From Juglans regia (Eukaryota; Streptophyta; Magnoliopsida; Fagales; Juglandaceae): DNA of 64,000 bases. Below, one piece after another: positions 20,806 to 32,592 of this stretch. Location: the NCBI RefSeq assembly GCF_001411555.2, contig NC_049916.1, positions 7,777,889-7,841,888 on the forward strand, read 5' to 3'. Each line of letters opens with the position of its first letter. Positions within the stretch are counted from its first letter, which is position 1. The position numbers and the translations under genes were made by a program. The notes under the pieces were generated by a model. The model worked only from the letters and a program-made list of their open reading frames with translations. It had not been told where the DNA came from and made no database searches.

Positions 20806-21895
20806 AAAAATGAGGGAGGGTGCTGGGTGGACACCACGCCCGACTGGAGTTTATCCATCCACCCTCTTTGATTTAAAATTTGTAATTTGCCTAAGATCTT
20901 AAATCAAAGAGTGAATGTTGGTTTAGAACTTCTAAAGCATGCTTGGTATGTATTAGAGTTAATTTGGAATGAAATTACCATGCATATAGAATCATTGTTC
21001 TAATTGTTTGATTACTTCATCATTCCTAAAAATGGGAACAGCTATTTGTCCTCCCAATCAAGGAAAATCTAATCATTTCCAAGTTAGGAATAGTGCATGC
21101 ATGCATCAATCTAATTTACTATTAAAATGAATATAATGAATAAAACTATTCCATCCTAATTACTTCTAATTCCATGATGAGAGTAAGTAGCAGTTATTTT
21201 TCCGTAAAGGTGTCCTTAGTGTCACTTTCAATGCGTCAATTGTAACGGTTGAAAGCTGAGAAAAGAAAGAAAAAAGAAACAAAGGGAAAGTTGACATGAG
21301 AGTGAAGTATATATAGTGCAGAAGAAGAAGAAGTAGGTTAAAACCCGTAGCTTTCGTTATAATGAAAAGAGATAAAAGGGGTAAACGTTTCTTATTAGCA
21401 GCTAACTAATGACAGCTCCATGCTATGATGTACTATAATCTGCTCGAAATAATTAATTGGATATTAACTAACTGCTAACATGTTACCAAATAGATGAATG
21501 ACAGCTCATCTATTAATTATAATTTCTCACATGTCTGTTAATTAGTCAAACAATAACTCATTATGCCAATGTGTTGTTCATATATGATTTTGAGTAAGAG
21601 ATGCTGATTGAATTATATATTTGGGTTTTTATTAGGGCATGTTGTGAATTATATATTGACCTAGCTCTAATCTAATTTAGGATTAATGACTCATGAACTA
21701 TTAATACCAAATTTGAAGAACTTAGTCAAATCCTTAGGATTATAATATTCTAAGATGTTTCCGAGATAAAATATGTAGATTTTATTATTTATTTTATATC
21801 TTTATACTCCCCTTCATGTGTAGGCCAGACTCTCCCTCAATAAATATGGTAGAATGTAGAATCAGGGTTCAAACTGACATCTACTTTGATACTAT
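20806..21895. other. Intergenic DNA
   Basis: No ORF of note. Purine-rich stretch at 21255-21340 with tatatatag at 21309. No gene assigned. Confidence 0.4.
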
Positions 21896-21897
21896 GT

Positions 21898-22330
21898 CTG
21901 TTAGATGGAGGGGCGCCCACGTGGGGCTGACCCCCTCCTGCAGTTGCTTGTAACGCAAAAGCCATGCGTTACTGCCTTTTAAATATAGAATTGAAGGCTG
22001 GCCTTTAAGGCCAGCCGTGTATAAGAGGGCTATATATAGTCCTCTTCAATTGTGTTTTGGCACCATCTAATATACAAAAAAGCTCTCTTTTTGTTCTCTT
22101 GATAAAATATTTAGACTGTAGATTTGTTAAGTGTTACTCTAATTTTATACTACGTAGTACACTTCGCCACTAAGAGGAAACGCTTGAGATTTATCAATCT
22201 GAAAAAACTTGTAGAGCAATTTCATAAGCTGAGCTTAAAGTACTTTTCTGCTGTGCATTCTAACAACGTCACTATTGCACCCTCTTATTTTACTCTCGAT
22301 GTTGATTCTGCTCTCTATATTTGATTTGAT
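21898..22330 (+). other. Possible solo LTR or promoter-like segment
   Basis: Starts tgttagatggagg, has a G+C-rich head, a nearly perfect inverted repeat (21996-22016), and a strong TATA sequence gctatatatagtcc at 22029-22042, followed by a T/C-rich leader. The 66-codon frame at 22124-22324 has no recognisable domain. LTR versus gene promoter cannot be settled here. Confidence 0.3.
21996..22016. repeat. Inverted repeat, 10-bp arms
   Basis: ggctggcctt, one central base, then aaggccagcc; a perfect hairpin-capable palindrome just upstream of the TATA-like box. Confidence 0.85.
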
Positions 22331-22862
22331 TCTGTGAATAATGGATTGGAGGTCTGGATTGGTGCCTGGTGGTTTGCGTTTCTATTGATGGGCTTGGATG
22401 TTTCTTATTATTATTTTGAGTTTATTTTTCTTGAATTAAATATAGATTCTCATCGTGAGTTTAAATTTTTTTTTTAAGGCCCAGATAATTTGAAACCCCT
22501 ATTATCTGTTTATTCGCCATAAATCTTCTCTTACCTGATATCATTTATGTGATAAACTGATAGTATCAGGTCAAAATGGCTATATGGTAAGGAAAATAAG
22601 ATTGGCGGGCCGGGTTAGTACTATCATTTGAGTTGACTGGCCCAGATTTGATTCAAATAAGTCTCGTTATTTCTAAAGCCCAAATCCGTGCCCTATCTGC
22701 TGATGTAGCCATTGTGGGTTGACCCAATAGATAGATGCCTTCTCTGACTCCAAGCCGTTCTGTAAAAGTCCGAATCTACTATATTTTATTTATTTAATTT
22801 TTAATTTTTATTTCAATTCATCTATCTTTAACTTACTATTCAAACTTCTCCCGACTACATAT
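22331..22862. other. Intergenic DNA
   Basis: No gene or repeat recognised. Confidence 0.4.
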
Positions 22863-23237
22863 TTAAGAATTCAAACACATCTCAGATGAGTTGTTTGCGA
22901 ACCAAGAGTGCTTACCACTAAGAGTGCTTACAAGAGAAGCATAAAGGGCTTCAAATATCTCAAGAATGTCTTCAATGGTATACCTTGCACTCGAATCTCG
23001 ATAGAAATTGAAAATTGAGATAGGGAAAATGTGCTTACCACTGAGAGTACCGCCAAATTCTTCAACTGCTTCAACTTCATCCCCCAACTTCCAGTACTCA
23101 GAAATTATTGAGTTCCAATTAGCAAGGGTTTCCAACTCCTGGGCAACCTCCACTGCTCTATATTTCACATACGTCTCCATGATTGTATGCATGAGTAACA
23201 ATCCAGACCAAGACCCAAATTTAATAGATGGCCACAA
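22863..23237 (-). pseudogene. Unrecognised ORF, possible exon remnants
   Basis: A 124-codon frame whose first 65 residues (MWPSIKFGSW..., with VEVAQELETLANWNSIISEY) look protein-like and amphipathic helical. A TCAGTG|GTAAGC sequence, which could be a splice donor, occurs at the end of that part (about 23040). A near copy of the same phrase (ctcttagtggtaagcac) lies about 120 bases further on, so the segment may hold a duplicated exon edge. I do not recognise the family. Confidence 0.3.
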
Positions 23238-23348
23238 AACATGGGAAACACTTCATTGTCTGTACCCTGATGAGAGAGTATCTAAGCACGGAGGTAAAGA
23301 CAAGACCATTAGAAAATTGGGCGGAACTAAAAATGAGATGGTCGGAGG

Positions 23349-23678
23349 TCAGTCCAGCGTTGATGCAGGTGCAGTAGTTCGAAGAGAGAGAGGCAACACA
23401 CCATAGCTCTGTGTTTGCTGCAAATGAAATGTGTTTGCTGCAAATGAAATAGTCAGGGTGAAAGCGATTACACAGAGGTACTGCTCCTCGTTGTTGTGCT
23501 TCATGGTTACCATGACCTTCTCCTCAATCTCGATTTGGATCTCTGCCGGCAGAGTAAGGTTGAGCACGATTTGGTCCTCCTTAGTTTGCTTGAGCCGCTC
23601 CTGGTTGAACTGAATGGCGTTGCATGCGTTGGAAACCTCCACCGGCAGCAGTTGTGACTCTACCACTGTAAGAACCAT
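23349..23678 (-). pseudogene. Unrecognised ORF, possible exon remnant
   Basis: A 109-codon frame with a charged helical middle (NQERLKQTKEDQIVLNL, EIQIEIEEKVMV). Codon use looks gene-like for residues 1-75; the end includes the 20-bp duplication. It shares strand with the ORFs at 22863 and 24159, so the three may be parts of one decayed gene or element. No function assigned. Confidence 0.3.
23411..23450. repeat. Exact 20-bp tandem duplication
   Basis: gtgtttgctgcaaatgaaat occurs twice in immediate succession with no mismatch. Confidence 0.95.
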
Positions 23679-24158
23679 GACGTCGAGGACAGTGCCCTTA
23701 ACGGCTCCTCCGTTCTAGACCTCCTGCGGTTCATTGAATCTCCAAGGGACAGGAAACTAGAACGAAGCTTGAATGGGTCAAGGATGTTGGATCAATGTCT
23801 AAAGATTGGTGGAACCATCGACATGCTTGTTTGATTTCGATTCGAGGAGATGAAATTGAAAATTTGCAGACAAGGGATTATAGATTTGGCTAAGGGTCTA
23901 GGAGGGTGGTGTCAGATTTGGTGGCCTTTGGGAAATAAGGGTGTTGAGGGTGGGGAACTTTGGAGTAAGGGTGGTAGATGCATGCCAAAAAATGGAAGGG
24001 CTAATTTCTCTTCCATGTAGGTCTTCCATGGAGAATGTCATGTGAGACGTGGCCATTCGCTGGGGATCCCTTCCATAGAGCAATTTTTTTTTATTTTTTT
24101 ATCATCAACAGCAGATTTGGTGAGATTCATCCTGATTTCTAGCCTTCAGCTTTTCCGG

Positions 24159-24536
24159 TTATTGTATGGTTGTTGCTAGGTATTGCCGACGACAACAAAA
24201 GAAAAAGTGGGAGGAGATGCCAATTTGATACTTGAAAGAAACTCTCTGGCCCTTTGCTTCATTTTCGCTTGTAGCTGTGACGGTGGCAGATGTTGTAAAA
24301 CTCGTTTCAACCTCAGTTGATTCTTGAATCACGTTTTCGATTGCTGTAGAAATCCTATCCATAGCTGCATCAATGGCTACGCTGATTTCTTTTTTCATGG
24401 AAGCAGTCATATCTCCAAACCTTTCTTGCTGTTGCTGAATCACTTCACAACTTTGTTTCAATTGAAGAAGTAATTTCCTGATTAATTCTGTGATTGATAA
24501 CATAGAGATCAGTGTCTCTATACCAATTTGTAACAC
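24159..24536 (-). pseudogene. Coiled-coil ORF at the start of an LTR retroelement remnant (possible gag N-terminus)
   Basis: 125 codons with a helical, Gln/Glu-rich stretch (VIQQQQERFGDMTASMKKEI), similar in style to the N-terminal coiled coils of plant Gypsy gag proteins. It begins beside a sequence resembling a primer binding site. No zinc knuckle, protease or polymerase follows, so the assignment is tentative. Confidence 0.35.
24513..24526 (-). promoter_or_regulatory. Possible primer binding site of an LTR element
   Basis: Read on the minus strand, tgttacaaattggtatagaga resembles the LTR-end plus TTGGTATCAGAG context of plant Gypsy elements, with a few substitutions. Confidence 0.4.
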
Positions 24537-24540
24537 ACCC

Positions 24541-25580
24541 CATGTGTTTGATAAAAATACTCAAAGACTTACTCACTTCGAGGGAGCACCTCTCGTTCTC
24601 TGCTGGTGAGTCTCAAATCATGTTATCGCACGGCCCCTTTGTTTTCTTTTCTCCATAAGGGTGGTCATTCCTTATAAATTGAAAATGGGCCCTTGGGCCT
24701 TAAGCCCATTCCACCAAGGGTGTTGGCCTAGTGCATTCTTAATATTTTAAGTGGGCGGATTTCTAACATGGGCTTCATGTTATTTTGTTATAAAAACTAT
24801 TATAATATTTTAAGTCGGGCTTTGTTTTAATTGAATAAATATTTTCTTTTGGGCCAGGCTTAAGGGCTCACTGTTATTGGTCCAAAACATTATCGACAAC
24901 GAGTTTAAAACCTGCGACCCGCCACATCTGCTTCTCACCTGTTTCATGTTGCCTCTGAATTTTCAACCTCTGTTCTGATGCAGCTGTGGTCGTTGCTGGC
25001 GAGGAGATGCCGACAATTAATTCATGTAAACACATGACGTTTATATCCTAACCACATGGAACATGTAAAACTGAAATAGAGATCATAAAATATATATTAT
25101 ATTTTATCGAGATCATTTAAATTTTTTAATACGAAACATTAAATATTAAAAATTTCGATTTTTTATGATCCATGATATTAAATAATAGCAGTTAGACAAT
25201 ATACCTCTTTTTTGCAGTTTGATGGAGAATCTAACTTGACTATGAGAGATGGATCATCTTAACAATTTTACCTCTGAATGTCTCCCGATGGCTAGACGCA
25301 CAATTATGTTATAGGTGAGAATTCATAACCTTCTCAATATTAGAATAGATTTCTGGCTATCATAAAATCTAAATATATTTGTATCTCACTATAACTGATC
25401 ATTAATTAGGTGATATAACTTGAACTAGAGTATAAACCCATAGAGATATGGGCATGTGGAATCTTCAGTTTTAATAAAACCTCTTACAAGTTGGTATAAT
25501 AACTAAGCATAACCACCCTCGATTTCATTCATTCTGTTGCAATTTGAATTTTATGCATAGTTGCCTAAATGATTAATTAC
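24541..25580. other. Possible LTR followed by intergenic DNA
   Basis: 24541-24900 could be the LTR of the remnant to its left (minus strand) but no second copy is present to prove it. The remainder is AT-rich with no gene. Confidence 0.3.
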
Positions 25581-25668
25581 AGAGTAATGTTAGATATAGT
25601 TATGAATTATGCGAGTACTGCATACTCTTTTATTTAAAAAATGAGCGGGGAATTACAAGTCTAACTAT
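25581..25668. repeat. MITE fragment related to 14041-14216
   Basis: agagtaatgttagatatagt parallels the start of the MITE at 14041. The right half is not clear. Confidence 0.35.
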
Positions 25669-25930
25669 TAACACATCATTTGTTGTAAGGTTTGTTATAT
25701 TCGTAAAACAACTCAATATACCGATTTTGTTTTATATAAACTGATGCGAGGCCTCCACATTAATGGAATATTTGGTGTATTAATAAATCAACTTATAAAT
25801 AATTCATTCAAATTATAATAAGAGAAAAAGAAAAAGAAATACTATTTTAAATATTTCGAAATTAGTTCATCAGGAAATATTGTAAAAAAAGACCTCTATA
25901 AACTTTGCTTCAAGAAAACTGTCCGTAATT

Positions 25931-25931
<1 letters not shown>

Positions 25932-25968
<37 letters not shown>
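25932..25968. repeat. (ATT)n microsatellite
   Basis: Twelve ATT repeats at the left edge of the retroposon. Confidence 0.95.
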
Positions 25969-26866
25969 TTTCATTTTTTTTCTCTCTAATAAACTCTCTC
26001 CCTTCTCTCTAAAACTCTCATTCGCAGATCCGGCTTGAGGGGTGGGAGCTTCGACTCCCTTCCCCTCCCTCCCTCCCTCCTCCTCCTCCTCCTCCTCCAT
26101 CCCCCTCCTCCTCCATCCCTTCTCTTCTATGTAGTTTTTGTTTTGTGTTTTTATGTATTTTTAGGGGAAATAAGAGTGAATCGCCGATCTGGGTCTTCCC
26201 TCCGCCACAGGCCAGCACGCGCCCCGCCATGGTGATGCCCTGTCGCCGATCTTAAAGACCACCGAATGCAGCACCAAACAGAGCGGCGAGTAGCCCGCAC
26301 GAGCGGCTCGAAGTTTCGGCGTCGTTCGGCGCGTGGCCTTCACGCACCACCCGGGAGCCCTCTGCCAACACCACGTGCAGCGTTTCTGGAGCCTGTGAGT
26401 CCGGGATCTCCAAGGTCGACTAGTGGTTCCCTTCCCAGAGTGGCGCGTGTATTGCACGCGGCACAGCAACCTCTATGTTCTATTTTCTTTTGTTGCAGTG
26501 TTTTTCTTTGTAGTTTTCTTTGTGTAATGTAATTTCTAGGTTAATAAAAATATTAAAAAAATTAGTACCTTCGGACTTTGGTCCGAATGGAGTATTAGTC
26601 CCCCCTCCACGTTGACGGGTTGTTGGGGTTTGGTATACCCTACCCTGCTTAGTCGGGGTATGGGGCTTTGTAATCTCTGTCGTGGACAGAGGTGGTATTT
26701 TCTCTAAAGATTTAGGTCTTTAGAGATTTACTGTCTGGACTAGACTATATCAGTCACGAAAGTGTACTGGGAAGATATTAACGATTGTAATTGATTTGTT
26801 TTTCAAATCAACTTTGTAAGTCCTCTCTTAATGAAGGTTAACACCTATTTACTCAAAAAAAAAAAC
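25933..26866 (+). mobile_element. Non-autonomous poly(A) retroposon, about 0.93 kb
   Basis: Flanked by an imperfect direct repeat: ctgtccgtaatttc at 25919-25932 and ctgtccgtcattttc at 26867-26881. Ends in an A11 tail after tttactc. It opens with an (ATT)n run and a pyrimidine-rich, leader-like stretch, then a G+C-rich segment (26200-26460) and a T-rich 3' part ending in LINE-like 3' wording. Overlapping ORFs on both strands reflect G+C content and share no domain. Most likely a non-autonomous LINE derivative or a retroposed transcript mobilised by an L1; the full LINE starts only 120 bases downstream. Confidence 0.65.
26054..26120. repeat. Pyrimidine-rich CTC/CTT repeat
   Basis: ccctccctccctcctcctcctcc continuing as cctcctcc; low-complexity, and explains the artificial polyglycine/polyglutamate frames on the other strand. 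Confidence 0.9.
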
Positions 26867-27119
26867 CTGTCCGTCATTTTCCGGTTTGTGGTTTTCTGTT
26901 TATGTCTGGATGGCGACAAAACCTCCATAATGTTAAAATAATGTGACTTATGTTCAGTAATTTCTTTTACTAATTCTGGGTGTGTCAATTCTGATTAGGG
27001 TTCTTAGTCTCCTCTCTGGCTCGAGTTCCGTCTTTAGCCAGAGGAGGTGAAAGAGTTTTTTTTACCCAATTTGGCTTAGGTTATTTAGGTTTCTCATTTC
27101 CAAGTGGGAAGGTAGCGAT

Positions 27120-28240
27120 ATGGAAGGTTTGGAGGATCACTGGAGGAAGCTTAGTCTGACTGAGGAGGAAGGTGAGGTATTGGAAATCGATAGTGGGGTG
27201 GGGGGAAAGGAAATAGAACAAAAGGAGCGAGAAGCTTGATTGGTAAGATCTGTACTGACCGAGTAGTGGGAAAGGAAGTTCTTGGCAATGCTATGGCAAA
27301 AATATGGAGGATTAGTCAAAGGGCTACTTTCCAAGAACTGAACAAGAACGCCTTTATTATAACTTTCGAGACTCATGCGGACAAACTCAGAATTCTTGAT
27401 GGCAAACTGTGGTTTTTTGATAATGCACTTTTTCTAATGATGCCTTACGAAGGAGATGTTAGACCAGGGAATTTATCTATTGAACGGGAAGCTTTCTGGT
27501 TACAGATACATAACTTACCCTTGGGCTGTATGACCAAGGAATGGGGAACTCATATTGGCAGTTTGGTGGGTCGGGTCTTGGAAGTCGATGTGGAGGATGA
27601 CGGCATTGGGTCGGGTCACTGTCTCCGGGTTAAGGTGGAGATATTCATTTTTAAGGCTATTGCTCAGGGGCGTTTCATTAGCTACCAGGCGACCAAACAT
27701 TGGATTAATTTCCGTTATGAGAAACTACCCATGATCTGTTTCCGGTGTGGTTGTATTCTCCATGGCGAGCAGGGTTGTCTATCACCGTGTGGGGGTCAAG
27801 GGGAGGAAAGTGCTCTAGGCGCCCAGTTTGGAACTTGGGTAGAAAGGGCCCGAGACGGCGAGCTTTGCGTGCCTTGGTTATTTCCCGTGGCGGCTGGAGG
27901 AAACGGGAAGGAAAGAGAAGGATGGAGGAGGAAACCTCCGCGTGCAGTGCAGGTAACAGACATCCGGGAAAGTGGTTGGAGACAAGACAAGCCACCCCTA
28001 CTATCCCTCAGTCACAGTTTACTAGACACTCTGAAAGGGGTGGAAACTCAGCTTCGGGAAACACGGAGCCAGTCCTCAGCGGAATTTCAGGAGGAAAATC
28101 GAGGCTCGACTATTGAAACCTCAACAGTGATTAGAAAGGATTTTGCGCGGGAAATCCAGAAGGAAGACGGTTTTACTGCAGGCCTAGTTGATGGACCGGA
28201 CATCGTTTTAGAGACCCAATTTCTGAATGGGCCTGAGTAG
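27120..28240 (+). pseudogene. LINE ORF1: DUF4283-type RNA-binding protein with zinc knuckle
   Basis: Starts MEGLEDHWRKLSLTEEE at 27120, changes frame once before 27236, then runs open to the stop at 28238. Contains the plant LINE gag-like domain (GKEVLGNAMAKIW, FIITFETHADKLRIL, FWLQIHNLPLGCMT, IGSLVGRVLEVD) and a CCHC-like knuckle region (CFRCGCILHGEQGC), whose spacing and last Cys are imperfect. The protein would coat LINE RNA in the ribonucleoprotein particle. After the knuckle the frame is hydrophilic and low in conservation, as usual. One frameshift makes it a probable pseudogene. Confidence 0.85.
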
Positions 28241-28588
28241 AGATGGGTTAAAGCCTGGCGTTGGTCTTAAGGGTCCACCAGCCCAGCCACCTATCGTTAT
28301 TACGAATTATTCAAAAGCTATCGAAAGGGGGAAGTCTCTGCTTTCTTCTATCGAACCTTCGAGGAAAGGCAAAGGGAGAAAATGAAAGCACTGTGCTCGC
28401 GGTCAAAGGACCAATCAGGCTCCGTCTGGACTTCTATCGAGTAGTGGCGGTAAACGGTTAGCAGATACAGATCAAGTTTGTTCTCTTCCACCCAAAAAGT
28501 TACGGTTCTCCCGAGTTGAGAAAATGAAGGATGCTAGCGATTTCATCCCTATATCGGCGGAGGCTACGAGCCAGCCCCACCGGGCACC
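28241..28588. other. Spacer between LINE ORF1 and ORF2
   Basis: Contains a short open frame (28261-28461) that may be out-of-frame continuation of the ORF1 tail. No domain. Confidence 0.4.
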
Positions 28589-31500
28589 ATGAGGATTGTA
28601 AGCTGGAACTGTCGGGGGCTTGGGAACCCCCGAACAGTCCAATTCCTTTGCTGGTTAGTAAAGGACAAGTTACCCGATGTGGTCTTCTTGATGGAGACTA
28701 AGTTATCTTATGCTAAGGCTCAAAGGTTTGCAAGGAGACTTAGGTTTGATGGATGCATCGTAGTTGAGGCGTTAGGGAGGAGTGGAGGGCTCATGCTGTT
28801 ATGGAAACAAAAGGATCTTCTGGATTTGGTCAATTACTCACAACACCACATAAACGTTACTATAAATGATGAGCAGTGTAAATTCCAATGGCTCCTGTCT
28901 TGTTTTTATGGGCACCCAAATTCAAACCTAAGGAGTTAGACTTGGGATTTGCTCTCGTCTTTCAAGCCGGAGGTTGGGGGATGGGGTATTATAGGAGACT
29001 TCAATGAGGTTTTGTACAAGGAAGAAAAGGTGGGGGGAAAGCCTAGAAGTGAAAAACTTATGGGTATGTTTCGGAACTTTATGGAAGAAGGTAATCTTTC
29101 CGATTTGGGAAGTATCCCGATGTCGTGGTGGAGACGTTACCAGCTGTGTGCTCCGACCACAACCCAATTTTGCTGAAATGCCTCTCAGATAGGTCCTTTA
29201 ATTGCAAACATCTTTATTCTTTCAAGTATGAATTGGGCTGGAACAAAGAGGAGGGCTGCGAAGGTATAGTATCTGGAGCTTGGCTAGGTAGACCAGGGAA
29301 TGACTACGGGCTGGACAGTGTGTCAAAAAAATTGGATAGAACACAAAGACAGCTTACACAGTGGAGCAAGAAGTTGGTTCGGGAGAGAATAAGAGCTATT
29401 AAGGAAAAGTCTAATGTTTTGTGCCAAATGCAGAAAGATGAAGGACCAGGTAACATGACTGAGCAAAAACAGCTCCTACAAGAGATAGACTTTCTCTTGG
29501 ATCAGGAAGATACTTGGTGGAGACAAAGGGCAAAGAAACACTGGCTGACTGGGGGTGATAGAAACACTAAGTTCTACCACGCCTGTGTAAACCAAAGAAG
29601 GAAGAGAAATACTATTAATAGAGTTGTAGATATGGAATAATGGAAGGAGCCGAGTTGACAGAAAAGAGTGATATAGCTAAAGGTTTTAACAGGCTTTTTT
29701 CCGCAGTTTTCCAATCATCAAAGCCCAGTCCACCTAGCATCAATCAATGTACTCAAAGGGTTGTCCCAAGAGTGACTGACGAAATGCGCCAACAACTGGA
29801 TAGGCCCTGTACAGTTGAAGAAGTGGAGGTGGCTCTCAGGCAAATGTCCTCATTCAAGGCTCCAGGACCCGACAGATTCAGCGCTAGTTTTTACCAGGAT
29901 CACTGGAAAACTGTTAGTCATGATGTCTCTAAGCTGTTATAGATTTCTTCACTCATAGAAAACTCCCTAAAGGCTGGAACCACACTCACCTGGTCCTCAT
30001 TCCCAAGGTAAAGTCCCCTACTTCAGTGCATGAGTTTAGGCCTATTTCTCTCTGCAATGTGAGTTACAAATTGATTTCTAAGGTTTTGGCAAATAGGATG
30101 AAAGGGATTTTGGGTAAGGTGATTTCCTAGAATCAAAGCGCCTTTATTCCAAATAGGCTGATAACCGATAATATAATGGTTGCATATGAGTTACTTCACT
30201 CTATGTATTCCAAAAGGAAAGGAAGGGCAGGTTCCATGGCCATCAAACTGGACATGTCCAAAGCCTATGATAGAGTAGAGTGGGATTTTTTAGCGGCCAT
30301 GCTCCTTAAGTTGGGCTTTAGTCAAAATTGGACGGATTTAGTGATGGAATGTGTTAAGTCCGTTTCTTACTCTGTTGTTATCAATAGGGAACCAGGTGAG
30401 GTTTTTTTCCCCTCTAGCGGGTTGAGACAAGGCGACCCCCTGTCACCTTATTTATTCCTAATTTGTGCTGAAGGCCTTACCTCTATGTTGAATACAGCTA
30501 AATCAAAGGGTCTGATTAGAGGAGCAACTGTTACACGTGGAGGGATGAAAATAAATCACCTCCTCTTTGCCGACGATTGCATTATTTTTTGTAGAGCTAT
30601 GCTTGCTGAGTGGTATCTAATATATAATATTTTGCGGCAGTTTGAGGAGACATCTGGACAAACTTTAAACAAAGAAAAAATAAGTGTATTTTTCAGCTCA
30701 AATACAAAAGAGGAAGCAAGGGCCTTTATACTTCAGCAAGTGAATGGCTCTAGAAACAACAACTACAACAAGTACCTTGGTCTCCCAACCCTGGTTGGGA
30801 GATCAAAGTATGAGACCTTTAGAAGCCTAAAAGATAAGATTTGGAAACGAATCAAAAGCTGGAAGACTAAGTTCTTGTCCTCCGCAGGGAAAGAAATTCT
30901 TGTAAAGAGTGTACGCAAGCTATTCCAACCTACACGATGAGTATCTTTAAAATGCCTGTACTGCTACTAAAAGAAATTGAGACTCTTCTGGCTAGGTTTT
31001 GGTGGCACCATAAAGGGGAAGGAAGAGGCATTCACTGGAAAACATGGAGCTCTCTGGGACTGGTAAAGAATCAAGGTGGTCTGGGTTTCAGGGATCTTAG
31101 TAGTTTTAATAAAGCTCTTCTGGCCAAGCAAGCTTGGAGGCTGATGACAGAACCCCATTCGCTGGTGTCCAGAGTGTTCAAACAGAAGTACTTTTCAGAA
31201 ATGTGATTTATCGGAGGCATAATTGAAAGGCTCATCTTCTTCCTTTCTTTGGAAAAGTCTTTAGTCTAGTTTGGAACTGTTAAAAGAAGGAACTATTTGG
31301 AGGATAGGCAATAGACCTAGCACAAAAAGCTGGAAGGATAAGTGGCTGCCAAGACCAGTGACATACCAGGTCCAAACCCCTCCAAATACCCTTGACCCAG
31401 ATTCTAGAGTTGAAGTCCTAATTGATACTAAAAATAGATCTTGGAAAAAAAATCTGGTGGCAGCAGTTTTTAAGGAAGAGGAAGCTGAGTGTATTCTCAC

Positions 31501-32592
31501 CATACCTATAAGCAATAGAGGCACATGTGACAAACGAATCTGGGCAGGCTCAAAGAAAGGAACCTTTTCAGTCAAGAGTGCCTACTTTCTAGCAACTACA
31601 CTCAAGGGGAGATACTCGGGGGAAGGCTCAAAAGATGGGGGAAATTCTGATTGGTGGAAGGCTCTTTGGCTGTTAGAAGTCCCTGGTAAGGTAAAACTGT
31701 TCATTTGGAAGTGCTTAAATAACATTCTCCCTACCAAAGACAACCTTTTCAGGAAACAAATTGTTGATAACAACCTATGTCCTATCTGTAAAAGAGAGGT
31801 GGAGACCTCTGTGCATACTATCTGGGTTTGTCCCGCTGTAGCCGATATGTGGGGAGGGGAAAATAGTGCTTTTAGCAAATGGAGGAGACATTATCCGGAT
31901 TTTCAGCTCTTATGGTCAGAGTTGGTCAATTTACTTACTAAGGAGAACCTTGAACTGGCCTCAGTCCTAATGTATCATTTATGGGCCAGGAGGAACGCAT
32001 TCATATTCCAAAATCAATTTTCCCAACCAGGTTCAGTCTCAGCAATACAGTCAACAAGATCAGAGCTGAAGATAGCATCAGGAAAGGGTCAATTGCAATT
32101 TGGAAGCCTCCTGACCAGCCTTTTGTAAAAGTCAATTTTGATGCAGCTTTTAACAAGACCAATGGCAGAATGGGGATGGGGATAGTAATCAGAGACCATG
32201 CAGGTAACTTACAAGCCTCTTTGACAGCCTCAAGGGATAATACTAACTCAGTCTTTCAAGCCGAAGGAGAAGCACTTTTTAGGGCTATGGATTTATGCCT
32301 TGAGCTAGGATTGCACCACGTTATTTTTGAAGGAGATGCCAAAATGGTTATAGATGCTGTAAATTCCAAAAAAGAAGACAACACGTGGTTGGGACAATTG
32401 ACAGAGGACCTGCAGCAGTTTTTGGTGTGCAACCCATCCTGGCAACTGAATTTTGCCCATAGACAAGCAAATAAAGTTGCTCATACAGCAGCTCAACTAG
32501 CTATTTCTAATGTCATTGATTGTTTTTGGTTAGATGATGGTCCTCCAAAGGTCAAAAGTATGGCTTCGAAAGATTTAATTTGCATGCTGTAA
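28589..32592 (+). pseudogene. LINE ORF2: endonuclease, reverse transcriptase, zinc-binding region, RNase H
   Basis: Domain order on the plus strand: an AP-type endonuclease (28589-29200: SWNCRGLGNP, METK, IGDFNEVL, CSDHNPI); RT (29640-30940: [32 protein letters not shown], catalytic FADD at about 30567); thumb (30937-31206: [12 protein letters not shown]); zf-RVT (31271-32000: GTFSVKSAY, CPICKREVETSVHTIW); and RNase H (32128-32592: VNFDAAF, AEGEALFRAM, FEGDAKMVIDA). Breaks include a stop at 28937, frame changes near 29120, 29640, 29940, 30930 and 31210-31270, a stop near 30127, and a frame step near 32000. The endonuclease also lacks a segment between GNLSDLG and ETLPAVCSDHNP. Confidence 0.92.

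Noticed and set aside
26018..26532. Several ORFs in the G+C-rich part of the retroposon
   Set aside because: Frames overlap on both strands, are full of low-complexity runs and contain no recognised domain.
32470..32500. RNase H of the 27-32 kb LINE with AH rather than AD in its last motif
   Set aside because: I believe an N..AH ending is common in plant LINE RNase H domains, so it is not evidence of a special variant.
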